The translations under genes and the position numbers were made by a program. DNA of 64,000 nt from Bellilinea sp040754815 (GTDB lineage Bacteria; Chloroflexota; Anaerolineae; Anaerolineales; Anaerolineaceae): positions 310,001-374,000 of the forward strand of contig JBFMBX010000002.1 of the NCBI GenBank assembly GCA_040754815.1, in the 5' to 3' direction. Positions 53,032 through 61,228 of the stretch are shown here, piece by piece (positions within the stretch are counted from its first letter, which is position 1; each line of letters starts with the position of its first letter). Under the pieces are notes generated by a model that was given only the letters and a program-made list of their open reading frames with translations, was not told the origin of the DNA and ran no database searches.

Positions 53032-53046
53032 TTAATCCGAGATTAA
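53032..53046. promoter_or_regulatory. inverted repeat upstream of the hydroxylase operon
   Basis: TTAATC-CGA-GATTAA is a perfect 6-bp dyad; an overlapping GGATTA/TAATCC pair lies next to it. Possible operator, regulator unknown. Confidence 0.4.
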
Positions 53047-53055
53047 TATTATGGC

Positions 53056-53091
53056 GGCAGCCCTCAAAAATTGCAACTATTGAGGGCTGCC
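53056..53091 (-). terminator. strong hairpin after the double cyclase gene
   Basis: GGCAGCCCTCAA and its exact complement form a 12-bp stem with a 12-nt loop, 12 bp after the stop. No clear U tract follows, but its position between two operons fits termination. Confidence 0.7.
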
Positions 53092-53102
53092 AATTTACCG
53101 CA

Positions 53103-54773
53103 CTATCCTTCTTTGAAGGCTACAAAGCGGCCCCACATGGATTCGGCTTCCATGGCTTTTTGCACAAAGCAGCCAATGTAATAGCGTCCACTGGGGGCAT
53201 CGGCAAGTTGATTGCCCAGATTCTCGGCATGCACAATCTTCTTGGGGAAGAGATTGAGGTGCATATCCTGATAGTATTGATCCAGCGGGAACATCTCATC
53301 CCATGACTTGCCAAAATCTCGTTTGAGTTTTTCATTGGCTTCTTCAAATGTCTTGGGGTGCCAGATGCGCTGGATGGTGTTCATGGGATGGTCGGCGGCA
53401 ACGCAGTCCACGCCGATCCATTTGATCTTCTTTTCCGCTGCCCAGCGGGCAAAATCAGCCGAAGGGCCGGGATGCTTGATCATGTAGCGGAACTCGTCCG
53501 AATCGGGGCTGATCCAGCCATATTTATACCAGCCGGTCTTGATGATCAGAATATCCCCTTCGCGCACATCAACGACTTTTTCAATCATCTCTGGCGAATA
53601 CACGCTGGAATTGCTGACCATGCCGGAAATATCGGCAATCACGCCCGGGCCGACCCACTCTTCCAGGGGCACCTGGCCAATTGTGCGCCCGTTGGGGTAG
53701 AAGTGCTTTTCGCCGTCCATGTGCGTTGCCAGATGGATCGAGGCGTTGCAGATGGAACCGTTGCGCGCCATGCCGTAATGCGCACCGCCTACTCGTTTGA
53801 AGTACTTGACCGATAACGGTTCGTAGTTGGCCCACTGCGGGGAGCGCACCGAGAACGGAACGGTCATATCAATCATCTGGGCGCGATCCATCGCCTCGTA
53901 GAATTCTTTTTCATCCATCCACGCCGGGGGCTGGTAAGCCACCACCCGAGCCCATGCCGTCTCTACCTCCATGAAAGGAATGGGCATCACCGCAATCCAC
54001 GCCCGCTGATTCTTGAGTTTGTCAATCTCACCGACAATCGACTCGACAAAGACGAGGTGATTCTTGGGCAGGGTAATATGAGTCATCTCATAGTACCAGT
54101 CCTGCGGGAACATTTCATCCCACGTCTTACCGTATTCTTTGATCAATTTGGCTTCGGCTTTTTTGAACTCATTTTCGTGCAGGCGGCGGATGGGTGTGTT
54201 CATCGGATGTTCGGCACAGCCGCAATCCACGCCGATCCACTTCAATTTCATATCCAGCGCCCACTGGAAAAACTCCGGCGAAGGACCGGGGTGGCGTACC
54301 AGAAAGCCAAATTCTTTGGATTCAACCCCGCCCTGTGCGTTCGGGTTATACACATCCGGTTGATCCCACGAATACCGGTGATAGCCGGTGTTGATGATCA
54401 GAATATCACCTTTGCGGACATCGGCTTTCTTCATGATCATTTCCGGGGTGTAAAGGCTGTAATCCGAAACCATATCGGAGATATCTACCACCACACCCTG
54501 ACCGCACAGGTCGCTCAGCGGAATATCGGAGATTGCCCGCCCGCCGGAATGAAAGGCCGTTTCACCAACCAGATGGGTGCCCACCGTGTTGGACCAGTTC
54601 AAAATCTGACCGTTAGCGCCCGCACCTCCGCCATAGGCACCGGTGACACGCTTGAAGAAATGCACTTCCAGCGCTTTATCACCGGGGAAAGGCGGCGTGA
54701 AGATACTGCATCCCTGAGTCAGATCATACAATTTGGCTTCTGCCATCATTTTGATAAACTTTTCACGATCCAT
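53103..54773 (-). CDS. tandem cyclase-family (kynurenine formamidase/isatin hydrolase-like) protein
   Basis: A 556-residue fusion of two copies of the cyclase domain (Pfam 04199 type). In the second half HLATHMDGEKHF (347-358) keeps the metal ligands H347, H351, D353, H357 of this hydrolase family. At the matching place in the first half (63-74) three of the four are replaced (T63, V69, A73); only H67 remains, so that copy looks inactive. Both halves end in GVDC-x3-[ED]HPMNT. The family opens cyclic amides such as isatin or N-formylkynurenine. ATG at 54773 follows GGAGGG. Confidence 0.85.
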   Translation of the reverse strand: MDREKFIKMMAEAKLYDLTQGCSIFTPPFPGDKALEVHFFKRVTGAYGGGAGANGQILNWSNTVGTHLVGETAFHSGGRAISDIPLSDLCGQGVVVDISDMVSDYSLYTPEMIMKKADVRKGDILIINTGYHRYSWDQPDVYNPNAQGGVESKEFGFLVRHPGPSPEFFQWALDMKLKWIGVDCGCAEHPMNTPIRRLHENEFKKAEAKLIKEYGKTWDEMFPQDWYYEMTHITLPKNHLVFVESIVGEIDKLKNQRAWIAVMPIPFMEVETAWARVVAYQPPAWMDEKEFYEAMDRAQMIDMTVPFSVRSPQWANYEPLSVKYFKRVGGAHYGMARNGSICNASIHLATHMDGEKHFYPNGRTIGQVPLEEWVGPGVIADISGMVSNSSVYSPEMIEKVVDVREGDILIIKTGWYKYGWISPDSDEFRYMIKHPGPSADFARWAAEKKIKWIGVDCVAADHPMNTIQRIWHPKTFEEANEKLKRDFGKSWDEMFPLDQYYQDMHLNLFPKKIVHAENLGNQLADAPSGRYYIGCFVQKAMEAESMWGRFVAFKEG

Positions 54774-54801
54774 AGTTTCCCTCCGCTTCTGGTCGAAACA
54801 A

Positions 54802-56046
54802 TTAGATACCGTATTTATCGGCATAGGCAATCAAGGCATCTTCAAATGCCGACATGGGCATACTCACCACGCCGGCCCCCACCTGACCGATGCCCGCTTC
54901 CTTGTGAGCCACGCCGGTGTTGACCCGCGGCGGCAGTTGTTTTTCCACTACTTTGCGAATATCCACGCCGGTGGGTGTGCCGCGGAAATCAAGATAGGGG
55001 ATGGTGTAATATTTATGCTCGGCGGTGGTAATTTCGTACATATCCAACGTGGTGCGAACAGCATCTTGCGCCGTGCCGCCGATAAAGGTCACAATTGCCG
55101 GAGCTGCCGCCATGGCAAAACCGCCGATGCCGGTTGTTTCGGTGATTACACTGTCACCAATATCCGGGTTGGCATCCTTTTCGGTAAAGCCGGCAAAGTA
55201 CAGGGCCTTGACATGCGGGGCAGGAGCCGTAAACCAGCGATCACCCAAACCGCTGACCTTTAAACCGAAATCGGTGCCGTTGCGTGCCATAATCGAAACT
55301 ACCGTACTGCCTTCAATGCCGTGCGAAGCCATCGAAGCGGTTTTGCAACCAGCCATGACCGGGTTTAAGATCGTGAGCGCATTTTCGCCCATGAATTTCA
55401 ACACATCGAAGGCAACATCTGAGTTCTTTGCAACTTTGGATACATGCGGCGCAAGCAAGGTGGTGAACAAAATTGATGCCGCATCCAGCCGATTGTGGCC
55501 GTCATCCCCCATGTGCAGAGCCTTACCCACCAGGGAACGCAGGTCAACCCCACCGCTGGATTTCAGGGCCGCATTAACCGTTGGACCGAGCACTTCATTA
55601 AGCCACCTCATTCGCTCGATCACATCCGGGCTGTAGGCGCCCATGCGCATCACTTTGCCGCGCCCTTCGTTCAGGCCGGAATAAGCCTTATTGCCAAAAA
55701 CCTGATCCTCGACGATATAAACCATCATCTTTGAGGAAATGACTCCCGCCATCGGCCCCACCGAAGCATGATCATGGCAGGGTGCGAATTTGAATTTGCC
55801 GGAAGCCAGCATAGCCTCGGCTTCCTTCGGGTCTTTGGCTTTGCCTTCAAACAATAATGCACCGATCATATTGCCTTTCATGGGACCTGCCATTCGCTCC
55901 CAGGTAACCGGCGGCCCGGCATGTAACAGCAAGTCTTCTTTCATCCCCGGAATAACCTCAATGGCCGGAGCCACTCCCACCACCACCGGGCGGGCTTCCA
56001 TCATGTTTTCAACAGCCTTCTTATTGGCTTCCTCAATATTGATCAT
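54802..56046 (-). CDS. DUF1116 protein (AllG/YlbE-like)
   Basis: A 414-residue protein with DUF1116 features: PCHDHASVGPMAGV, GDDGHNRLDAAS, MAGCKTASMASHGIEGS. In E. coli the homologue AllG (YlbE) works with AllF (FdrA) and AllH as the oxamate carbamoyltransferase of allantoin breakdown. Here it is sandwiched between FdrA and the double cyclase, with CGGAGG before the ATG. AllH and a carbamate kinase are absent from the window. Confidence 0.88.
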   Translation of the reverse strand: MINIEEANKKAVENMMEARPVVVGVAPAIEVIPGMKEDLLLHAGPPVTWERMAGPMKGNMIGALLFEGKAKDPKEAEAMLASGKFKFAPCHDHASVGPMAGVISSKMMVYIVEDQVFGNKAYSGLNEGRGKVMRMGAYSPDVIERMRWLNEVLGPTVNAALKSSGGVDLRSLVGKALHMGDDGHNRLDAASILFTTLLAPHVSKVAKNSDVAFDVLKFMGENALTILNPVMAGCKTASMASHGIEGSTVVSIMARNGTDFGLKVSGLGDRWFTAPAPHVKALYFAGFTEKDANPDIGDSVITETTGIGGFAMAAAPAIVTFIGGTAQDAVRTTLDMYEITTAEHKYYTIPYLDFRGTPTGVDIRKVVEKQLPPRVNTGVAHKEAGIGQVGAGVVSMPMSAFEDALIAYADKYGI

Positions 56047-56084
56047 AATGCTCCTCCGAAAGTTTTTCGCCAAACCTGTCTCTG

Positions 56085-57824
56085 TTATCCAGCAGATGAG
56101 AGTTTCTTCATCCGTTCCAGAATACCGGCCAGTCTCTCGTTACCGCCGGCCGGCGGACGCCAATCCACATGCACCACCGGCGTATCCTGAGCGGTCAGGT
56201 TCACGGCAAACGATTCCAGGCCAACGTTGAATGCCTTCACCGGTTTTTTCAACACTTCCAGATCCACCGGCTTCGCTGCAGGCCGCTCTTCCTCGCCGGT
56301 CTGATTGAGAGCCTGAATGATCTGGCCAGCATAACGCACGGCGGCCTCGTTGCTGGTTTCCACCCACGCACCGCCGCGCTTTAACTGGCGGATTTGATGG
56401 CTGAGTTTTTGCGGATCCTCTTCCGTGCCGGTGCAGACAGCCACCACTTCCAGATAGCGGCCGGCTTTTTCGGCTTTGGCTTTGGCTTCGGCAATGGCCG
56501 GCCCGAGTTCACTGGCCGGGTCGGGATGCGAACCAAAGCCGATCACCACATCCAGCAGGATGACCGCCACCTCCGGGTCATCGGCTTCTTCCATCAGGCG
56601 GCGGATACGCAGGTCGTTGTCCATCATTGGGTGCAGGCGGCCAACCGTGAATTCATCCTCGCCGAGATCTACAATCGTATGTTCCACGCTGACCAGTGAA
56701 TCCTTCAATTTATTTTCTTTATTGATCGGTGCATTGGCATAAACTTTGGGAACATACTCGGTCAGCAGGTGCTGAGCCTCGTAGGCCAGCGTGCCGCCGG
56801 AGAACAGCCCGCGCAGGTATTTTTGGCCGGGAGCAAAGCGGGCAAGCGGCAATTCCGGCTCGCCTTCTAGCACCGGCGGATTCTTGGCTAGTTCCACCGC
56901 CAGCGCAGCCGCATCATCCAGACCAGAAGCAAAGAACAGGTTGCCTACCCGGCGGGAAATGGGCGTGCGCCCGATAAAGTTCACCACCACCGGCTTGCCG
57001 GCTTTGCGCGCCACACGCAGCACCTGATCGGCCACTTTGGGAGAAGGCGGTTTGGAAACCAGCACAATCACTTTGGTATCCGGGTCGCGGCTGAGCGCGT
57101 CCAGCCCCATCAAAAAGGTCACACCACCGACCTTTTCGGAAAGGTCACGCCCGCCGGTGCCAATGCCAAAGGTCATTCCACCGCCCAGTTGATCAATGCG
57201 CGAAGCAACTTGCTGTAAACCGGTTCCGGCGGCGGCCACCACCCCGATTGGCCCGCGGCGGACTTTGTTGGCAAAACCCAGCCCAATGCCGTTGATCATG
57301 GCCGTACCGCAGTCCGGCCCCATGACCAGCAAACCTTTCTGGGCTGCCTCTTCTTTTAAAGAAATTTCCTCTTCAACGGGGACATTATCGCTGAAGAGGA
57401 AAACATGTTTGTTGAGCCGTAATGCTTCGCGGGCAACACCGGCAGCATAGCGGCCGGCCACCGAAATCAGCACCCAGTTGGCATCCGGCATCATGCTTTG
57501 GGCGCCTTCCAGACTGCGCGGGCGGTAATCCTGTTGAATGCTGGATTTGCGCGCCGTTAGCAGTTCATCCACCCGCTTCAAGGCATCGCCGGCGGATTTT
57601 TCATCCCCGGCACGCACAACAATAACCAGATCGTTTTCTTTTGCCTGCTCAACTTCCGCGGTCACCAGATTGACCCGCACGAGCAGTTCCTTGTTGGTGG
57701 GAGTACCCATAATCACACCGGCATCTTCCACGCCGGGTAAATCGGCCAGCGAACGCTGCAACTGCATTAAAACAGCCGAATCGTAATAAACACCGCTGCG
57801 AATTTCCGCTTTAATTACACTCAT
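56085..57824 (-). CDS. FdrA-family protein (AllF-like; acyl-CoA synthetase fold)
   Basis: A 579-residue protein of the FdrA family, related to succinyl-CoA synthetase alpha and beta chains. GPDCGTAMING and the CoA-ligase-like Rossmann parts (GVVAAAGTGLQQVAS, GIGTGGRDLS) are typical; length matches E. coli FdrA (about 555). It should bind or transfer an activated acyl or carbamoyl group, together with DUF1116. First gene of its operon, behind a consensus promoter and a long leader. Confidence 0.9.
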   Translation of the reverse strand: MSVIKAEIRSGVYYDSAVLMQLQRSLADLPGVEDAGVIMGTPTNKELLVRVNLVTAEVEQAKENDLVIVVRAGDEKSAGDALKRVDELLTARKSSIQQDYRPRSLEGAQSMMPDANWVLISVAGRYAAGVAREALRLNKHVFLFSDNVPVEEEISLKEEAAQKGLLVMGPDCGTAMINGIGLGFANKVRRGPIGVVAAAGTGLQQVASRIDQLGGGMTFGIGTGGRDLSEKVGGVTFLMGLDALSRDPDTKVIVLVSKPPSPKVADQVLRVARKAGKPVVVNFIGRTPISRRVGNLFFASGLDDAAALAVELAKNPPVLEGEPELPLARFAPGQKYLRGLFSGGTLAYEAQHLLTEYVPKVYANAPINKENKLKDSLVSVEHTIVDLGEDEFTVGRLHPMMDNDLRIRRLMEEADDPEVAVILLDVVIGFGSHPDPASELGPAIAEAKAKAEKAGRYLEVVAVCTGTEEDPQKLSHQIRQLKRGGAWVETSNEAAVRYAGQIIQALNQTGEEERPAAKPVDLEVLKKPVKAFNVGLESFAVNLTAQDTPVVHVDWRPPAGGNERLAGILERMKKLSSAG

Positions 57825-57915
57825 CTTTCACTCCTGTCGTTCGAATCGCTCAAACCAACCGCAATAACAATCCCGTTTCCCGGTTACTGCCATTTTGCGG
57901 AATAAATTAAATAAT

Positions 57916-57941
57916 CCATTTTCAGATATGGTCTGAAATGG
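57916..57941 (-). terminator. hairpin in the FdrA leader (attenuator candidate)
   Basis: CCATTTCAGA and TCTGAAAATGG pair with a single bulged base; a U-rich stretch (ATTATTTAATTT) follows on the minus strand, about 90 nt before the gene. It could stop transcription conditionally. Confidence 0.45.
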
Positions 57942-58056
57942 AATTTTTTCCGGGTAGAGAGGGAAAAGTTGGGATGTATTTTCAGATCGTGCGAGGGCAC
58001 TGAAGAACTCAGCCGGGATCTGTGGGGTAAATAAATGTTGGACAACTGACAATTCG

Positions 58057-58085
58057 AGTATATCACTTTGGAAAACCAGAGTCAA
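58057..58085 (-). promoter_or_regulatory. promoter of the FdrA operon
   Basis: Minus-strand TTGACT and TATACT with a 17-nt spacer. The 57825-58172 gap thus holds this promoter, a leader of about 225 nt and two hairpins; the 85-codon frame across it overlaps the promoter and is not a gene. Confidence 0.85.
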
Positions 58086-58120
58086 TCTGTCCTTCTGAGG
58101 GTTGGGTCGTTTTTCTCACC

Positions 58121-58150
58121 GGTCTGACCCGCCCCCAATCGGGTCAGACC
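58121..58150 (-). terminator. terminator hairpin after the GNAT-like gene
   Basis: GGTCTGACCCG and its exact complement form an 11-bp stem with an 8-nt loop 22 bp after the stop. The U tract is missing. Confidence 0.7.
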
Positions 58151-58172
58151 ATCGAATACACCGTAAAAATCT

Positions 58173-58898
58173 TTAAAGTTCCAGTGTTTCCGGAACGCGA
58201 AGCACTGCATTGGCTTTGCGCACTTCTTCCGGAACATCGAAATTCAGATCATTGCCCACGGCGTCCACCAGATACTGCTTGAGCTGCAGATTCCAGTGGT
58301 CCTGACTGACGTAGAAAACCTTGGCGCCGCCCAATTCATGCTGGTATTCCGGCCAGGGTTTGGTCGGCTGCGCCATGGCCAGCCCGGCCATGCGCCACCC
58401 GTTGTAACTTTCAAAGGTGGACCACCACTCTTTGGCTTTGCAGATTTCCATGGCGTAGTAGGTTTTGGCATAATACATCGCCCAGCCTACCCGCCCGCGG
58501 CGGGAGAAGGCCATGGTATGCAGGCTGATGGCCAGATCTTTGTTCCAGAAACGCCCGTTGGCAAAGCCGACCAGTTCACCATCCACCAGACCTAAAATCG
58601 TGAAGGCGTCCTTAATGCGTTTGCGCTTGACCGCCAGAATTTCGCCGTACACGCGCACACCCACAATATCGTAAAAGTCTTTTTCAACTTTCATTACCCG
58701 CTCCATGAAGCCGAGCAGGGTGGGAATATCATCCTCGGTCATCGAACGCAGATACAGGGTACGGCCGTCCTTGAGCAGGAAGGTTGCTTCCGGCCATGGC
58801 GGCAACTGCATCGGGTAACCCTGCAAAATCGCCTCAACTTCGCCAACATCAATTGTTAAAGTATCAACAGATACGGGAGTTGGGGGAGTAAGTTTCAT
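58173..58898 (-). CDS. GNAT-like acetyltransferase family protein (tentative)
   Basis: A 241-residue soluble protein. The central part (about 43-170: TFLLKDGRTLYLRSMTEDD, FTILGLVDGELVGFANG, MAFSRRGRVGWAMYYAKTYY) resembles a GNAT core, with RRGRVGWA where the acetyl-CoA loop is expected. The C-terminal third has Trp-rich sequence of no known family. AAGGAG precedes ATG. It has its own strong promoter and long leader, between FdrA and the divergent regulator. Confidence 0.65.
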   Translation of the reverse strand: MKLTPPTPVSVDTLTIDVGEVEAILQGYPMQLPPWPEATFLLKDGRTLYLRSMTEDDIPTLLGFMERVMKVEKDFYDIVGVRVYGEILAVKRKRIKDAFTILGLVDGELVGFANGRFWNKDLAISLHTMAFSRRGRVGWAMYYAKTYYAMEICKAKEWWSTFESYNGWRMAGLAMAQPTKPWPEYQHELGGAKVFYVSQDHWNLQLKQYLVDAVGNDLNFDVPEEVRKANAVLRVPETLEL

Positions 58899-58941
58899 TT
58901 ATTCTGCTCCTTGTAAAATGGAATTAATGAAAGGTCTCCAA

Positions 58942-58971
58942 TTCTCTCATTACACGGTGTAATTTCGAGAA
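58942..58971. promoter_or_regulatory. nested inverted repeat, candidate operator or RNA hairpin
   Basis: ATTACAC-G-GTGTAAT (58949-58963) is a perfect 15-bp palindrome nested inside TTCTC/GAGAA. It sits within the GNAT leader, upstream of the ribosome site. It is a candidate site for the adjacent IclR-type regulator. Confidence 0.5.
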
Positions 58972-59139
58972 ATGGAAACAAAACAACCCGCAAGGTTTTC
59001 ATACCTGCTGGACGGGTCTTACAACGGGAATGTTGGGTTTTAATACAGAACTGCTGATATGTAGTTGTAGGGTGAAGTAACTTAATTATAGCCAATCCGA
59101 TAACCTCAGTCAATAACACTTGTAACTGTTGCGACGGAT

Positions 59140-59154
59140 AATTGTCATACAATT
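59140..59154. promoter_or_regulatory. second inverted repeat in the divergent region
   Basis: AATTG-TCATA-CAATT, a 5-bp dyad just upstream of the GNAT -35. Possible operator. Confidence 0.3.
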
Positions 59155-59259
59155 CATCGGCTTTGATAAGAGGACTTCCCCCGCTAATCTCGCCCCAGGG
59201 TGCAGGTAGCCGGTCTGGTTTCACCGCCTATCTGGCGGAAAGAGGCTGCTCGTCAACCA

Positions 59260-59287
59260 TTGACAAAATTGTTATCGTTCATAAAAT
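59260..59287 (+). promoter_or_regulatory. promoter of the IclR-type regulator and ABC operon
   Basis: TTGACA and TAAAAT with a 16-nt spacer; the start of transcription falls about 13 nt before the ATG at 59307. Confidence 0.8.
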
Positions 59288-59306
59288 TGAACTCAGGTAT
59301 ATTTTT

Positions 59307-60473
59307 ATGAATGATAAAACAGAAACCAATTCGGTGGTCACCACGGCCGTGCGTACCTTACGGCTGGTAGAACTGCTCTTTACCCACCCTGAAGGTCTCA
59401 CGCCGCAGGAAATTCTGCCCCACCTGGGAATTTCACGAGGGGCGCTCTTCTTGCTGCTGCGTACACTCAAAAATGCCGGTTATATTGAACAAAGCGAACG
59501 GCGTGGCCGTTACCGCGCCGGCCCCCGCTTGACCGCGTGGCGCACAACCAGCAGTGAATTTCACCAGACTTTGATGGATGCCTTCTATCAGGAAGCCCGC
59601 CACCACCCCTGCCCGGAAACCCTGCTCATCACCGTACCTGCCGAACAGGGTTTTCTGGCGCTGGCTCAGGTGGAAAGCAGCCTCACCGTACGCACTGCAT
59701 ACCCCATCGGTGAGATAATCAACGCCGGCAGCGCTGCCGAGGATCTTTTCCAATCTCCCCCTGCTCCTGCCGTCATCCGCAGCGGCTACTCTCTCAAAAG
59801 TTCCGATGAAATCATCGAACTGGCCCTGCCCATCTGCCCGGATGGTGTTCATCCTCAGGCTGCCCTGCTGATGAGCGCCCCGGCCTTCCGCTGGACGGAA
59901 GAGAGCCTGCTCGATCAATGGCTGGCCGACCTGCGCGCGCTGGCGGCGCGTCTTTCTTACCGCGCGGGAGCAGCCTTCTACACCCCATATCAGGTCATTC
60001 CATCCGGCGAACTGACCCCCGAAGCCCCGCTCACACCGGCAGAAATCCGCAAGTTTTTACAAGGGCCGTGGACGGCGCGTTTGGCCTGTCTGCGTCCGGA
60101 TGGCAAACCGCACGTCATTCCGGTCTGGCAGGAATGGGACGGTAAGGCCTTTTACCTGATCGCCTGGCAGGGTTCGATGTGGGCCGAATACCTGCTCCAC
60201 AACCCGGAAGTTTCGCTGACCATTGATGAGCCCTGGCCGCCCCTGCGCCGCGTTTCGGCACGCGGCAGAGCGGCGGCGTTACCGCTTTCCAAAGACGACC
60301 CGCAGCTCTCGGCCCTGCTGCAGCGCCTTTCGCAACGCTATCTGGGAGATGCCGCGCTGGCACCTTCCGCCGGGCAGATTCAACAGGTCTTTCAAATCAT
60401 CCCCGCAACCCTGCGCGGCTGGAAAGGTTTGCTGACCGCTGCCCCGCAAAAGAACGAACCAACCGGACGATGA
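59307..60473 (+). CDS. IclR-like regulator fused to an FMN-binding split barrel (PNPOx-like)
   Basis: A 388-residue protein. Residues ~10-70 are a winged helix of IclR style (AVRTLRLVELLFTH, LGISRGALFLLLRTLKNAGYIEQ). Residues ~85-250 resemble a diverged IclR effector domain. The C-terminus (~263-375: RLACLRPDGKPHVIPVWQEW) is a pyridoxamine-phosphate-oxidase-like split barrel that commonly binds FMN or F420. The fusion suggests a flavin-sensing repressor. The frame is open upstream to 59142, but the promoter at 59260-59287 fixes the start at 59307. Coupled to the ABC genes by ATGA. Confidence 0.8.
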   Translation: MNDKTETNSVVTTAVRTLRLVELLFTHPEGLTPQEILPHLGISRGALFLLLRTLKNAGYIEQSERRGRYRAGPRLTAWRTTSSEFHQTLMDAFYQEARHHPCPETLLITVPAEQGFLALAQVESSLTVRTAYPIGEIINAGSAAEDLFQSPPAPAVIRSGYSLKSSDEIIELALPICPDGVHPQAALLMSAPAFRWTEESLLDQWLADLRALAARLSYRAGAAFYTPYQVIPSGELTPEAPLTPAEIRKFLQGPWTARLACLRPDGKPHVIPVWQEWDGKAFYLIAWQGSMWAEYLLHNPEVSLTIDEPWPPLRRVSARGRAAALPLSKDDPQLSALLQRLSQRYLGDAALAPSAGQIQQVFQIIPATLRGWKGLLTAAPQKNEPTGR

Positions 60474-61228
60474 AAGTCGAAATCACCGCCCTCAGCCACA
60501 CCTTTTTCACCCCTCAGCCGCGCCCGGCGCTGCTCGATTTAAACCTGAACATCCCCAGCGGGCATTTCACCGCCATCATCGGGCCGAGCGGCTGCGGCAA
60601 GTCCACCCTGCTGCGGCTGATCGCCGGCCTGCTGCGGCCGACCGGCGGCAGAATTCTTCTGGATGGCCAGACGCCCGCACAGGCCAACGCCGCCCGGCAA
60701 GTCGCCTGGCTGGCGCAAAGCCCGGCCCTGCTGCCGTGGCTGACGGTGGAGGGCAACATTGCCCTCGCCCGCAAACTGCTCGCCGCCCGTCTCAACCATC
60801 AGATGAGCGTGCAGGAAGCCCTCCGGCGGGTGGGGCTGGAAGATGCCGCGCAGGCTTACCCCTTCACCCTCTCCGGGGGTATGCAGCAGCGGCTGGCACT
60901 GGCGCGCCTGTTGATTCAAAACGCCGGCCTGTGGCTGATGGACGAGCCATTTGCCGCGCTGGATGAGATCACCCGCGAACAACTGGCGGAAATGCTGCTC
61001 GACCTCTGGGAGCCACGCCGGCCGACCGTGCTGTGGGTAACCCACAACATCTACGAGGCACTGCGGTTGGCGGGGCGAATTATCGTCCTTTCCGCCGCGC
61101 CGGGGCATATCGTGGCCGATTTTTCGGTTGACCTGCCCCACCCGCGCCGTGAGGACGCGCCCGCCTTTCAGGAATTGCTGCGCGAGGTGCGCGCCGCGCT
61201 CAATCTGGCTGTGGAGGCGGCTGCATGA
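60470..61228 (+). CDS. NitT/TauT-type ABC transporter ATP-binding protein
   Basis: A 252-residue ATPase. Walker A GPSGCGKST, signature LSGGMQQRLALAR, Walker B LWLMDEPFAALDE and the H-loop VTHN are intact. It belongs to the nitrate/taurine/thiamine-precursor import group. ATGA overlaps at both ends couple it to the regulator and the permease. Confidence 0.95.
   Translation: MKVEITALSHTFFTPQPRPALLDLNLNIPSGHFTAIIGPSGCGKSTLLRLIAGLLRPTGGRILLDGQTPAQANAARQVAWLAQSPALLPWLTVEGNIALARKLLAARLNHQMSVQEALRRVGLEDAAQAYPFTLSGGMQQRLALARLLIQNAGLWLMDEPFAALDEITREQLAEMLLDLWEPRRPTVLWVTHNIYEALRLAGRIIVLSAAPGHIVADFSVDLPHPRREDAPAFQELLREVRAALNLAVEAAA

Larger units (their letters stand above)
58899..59306. promoter_or_regulatory. 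divergent regulatory region of the GNAT-like gene and the IclR-type regulator
   Basis: No gene is seen here. On the minus strand TTGACT-17-TATAAT (59085-59113) drives the GNAT-like gene with a leader of about 180 nt. Its leader holds an imperfect hairpin (58986-59017) followed by TGTTTTGTTT, a possible attenuator. On the plus strand TTGACA-16-TAAAAT (59260-59287) drives the regulator with a leader of about 13 nt. Dyads lie at 58942-58971 and 59140-59154. Confidence 0.7.

Noticed and set aside
57828..58085. 85-codon frame in the FdrA leader
   Set aside because: It starts inside the FdrA promoter and has no ribosome site.
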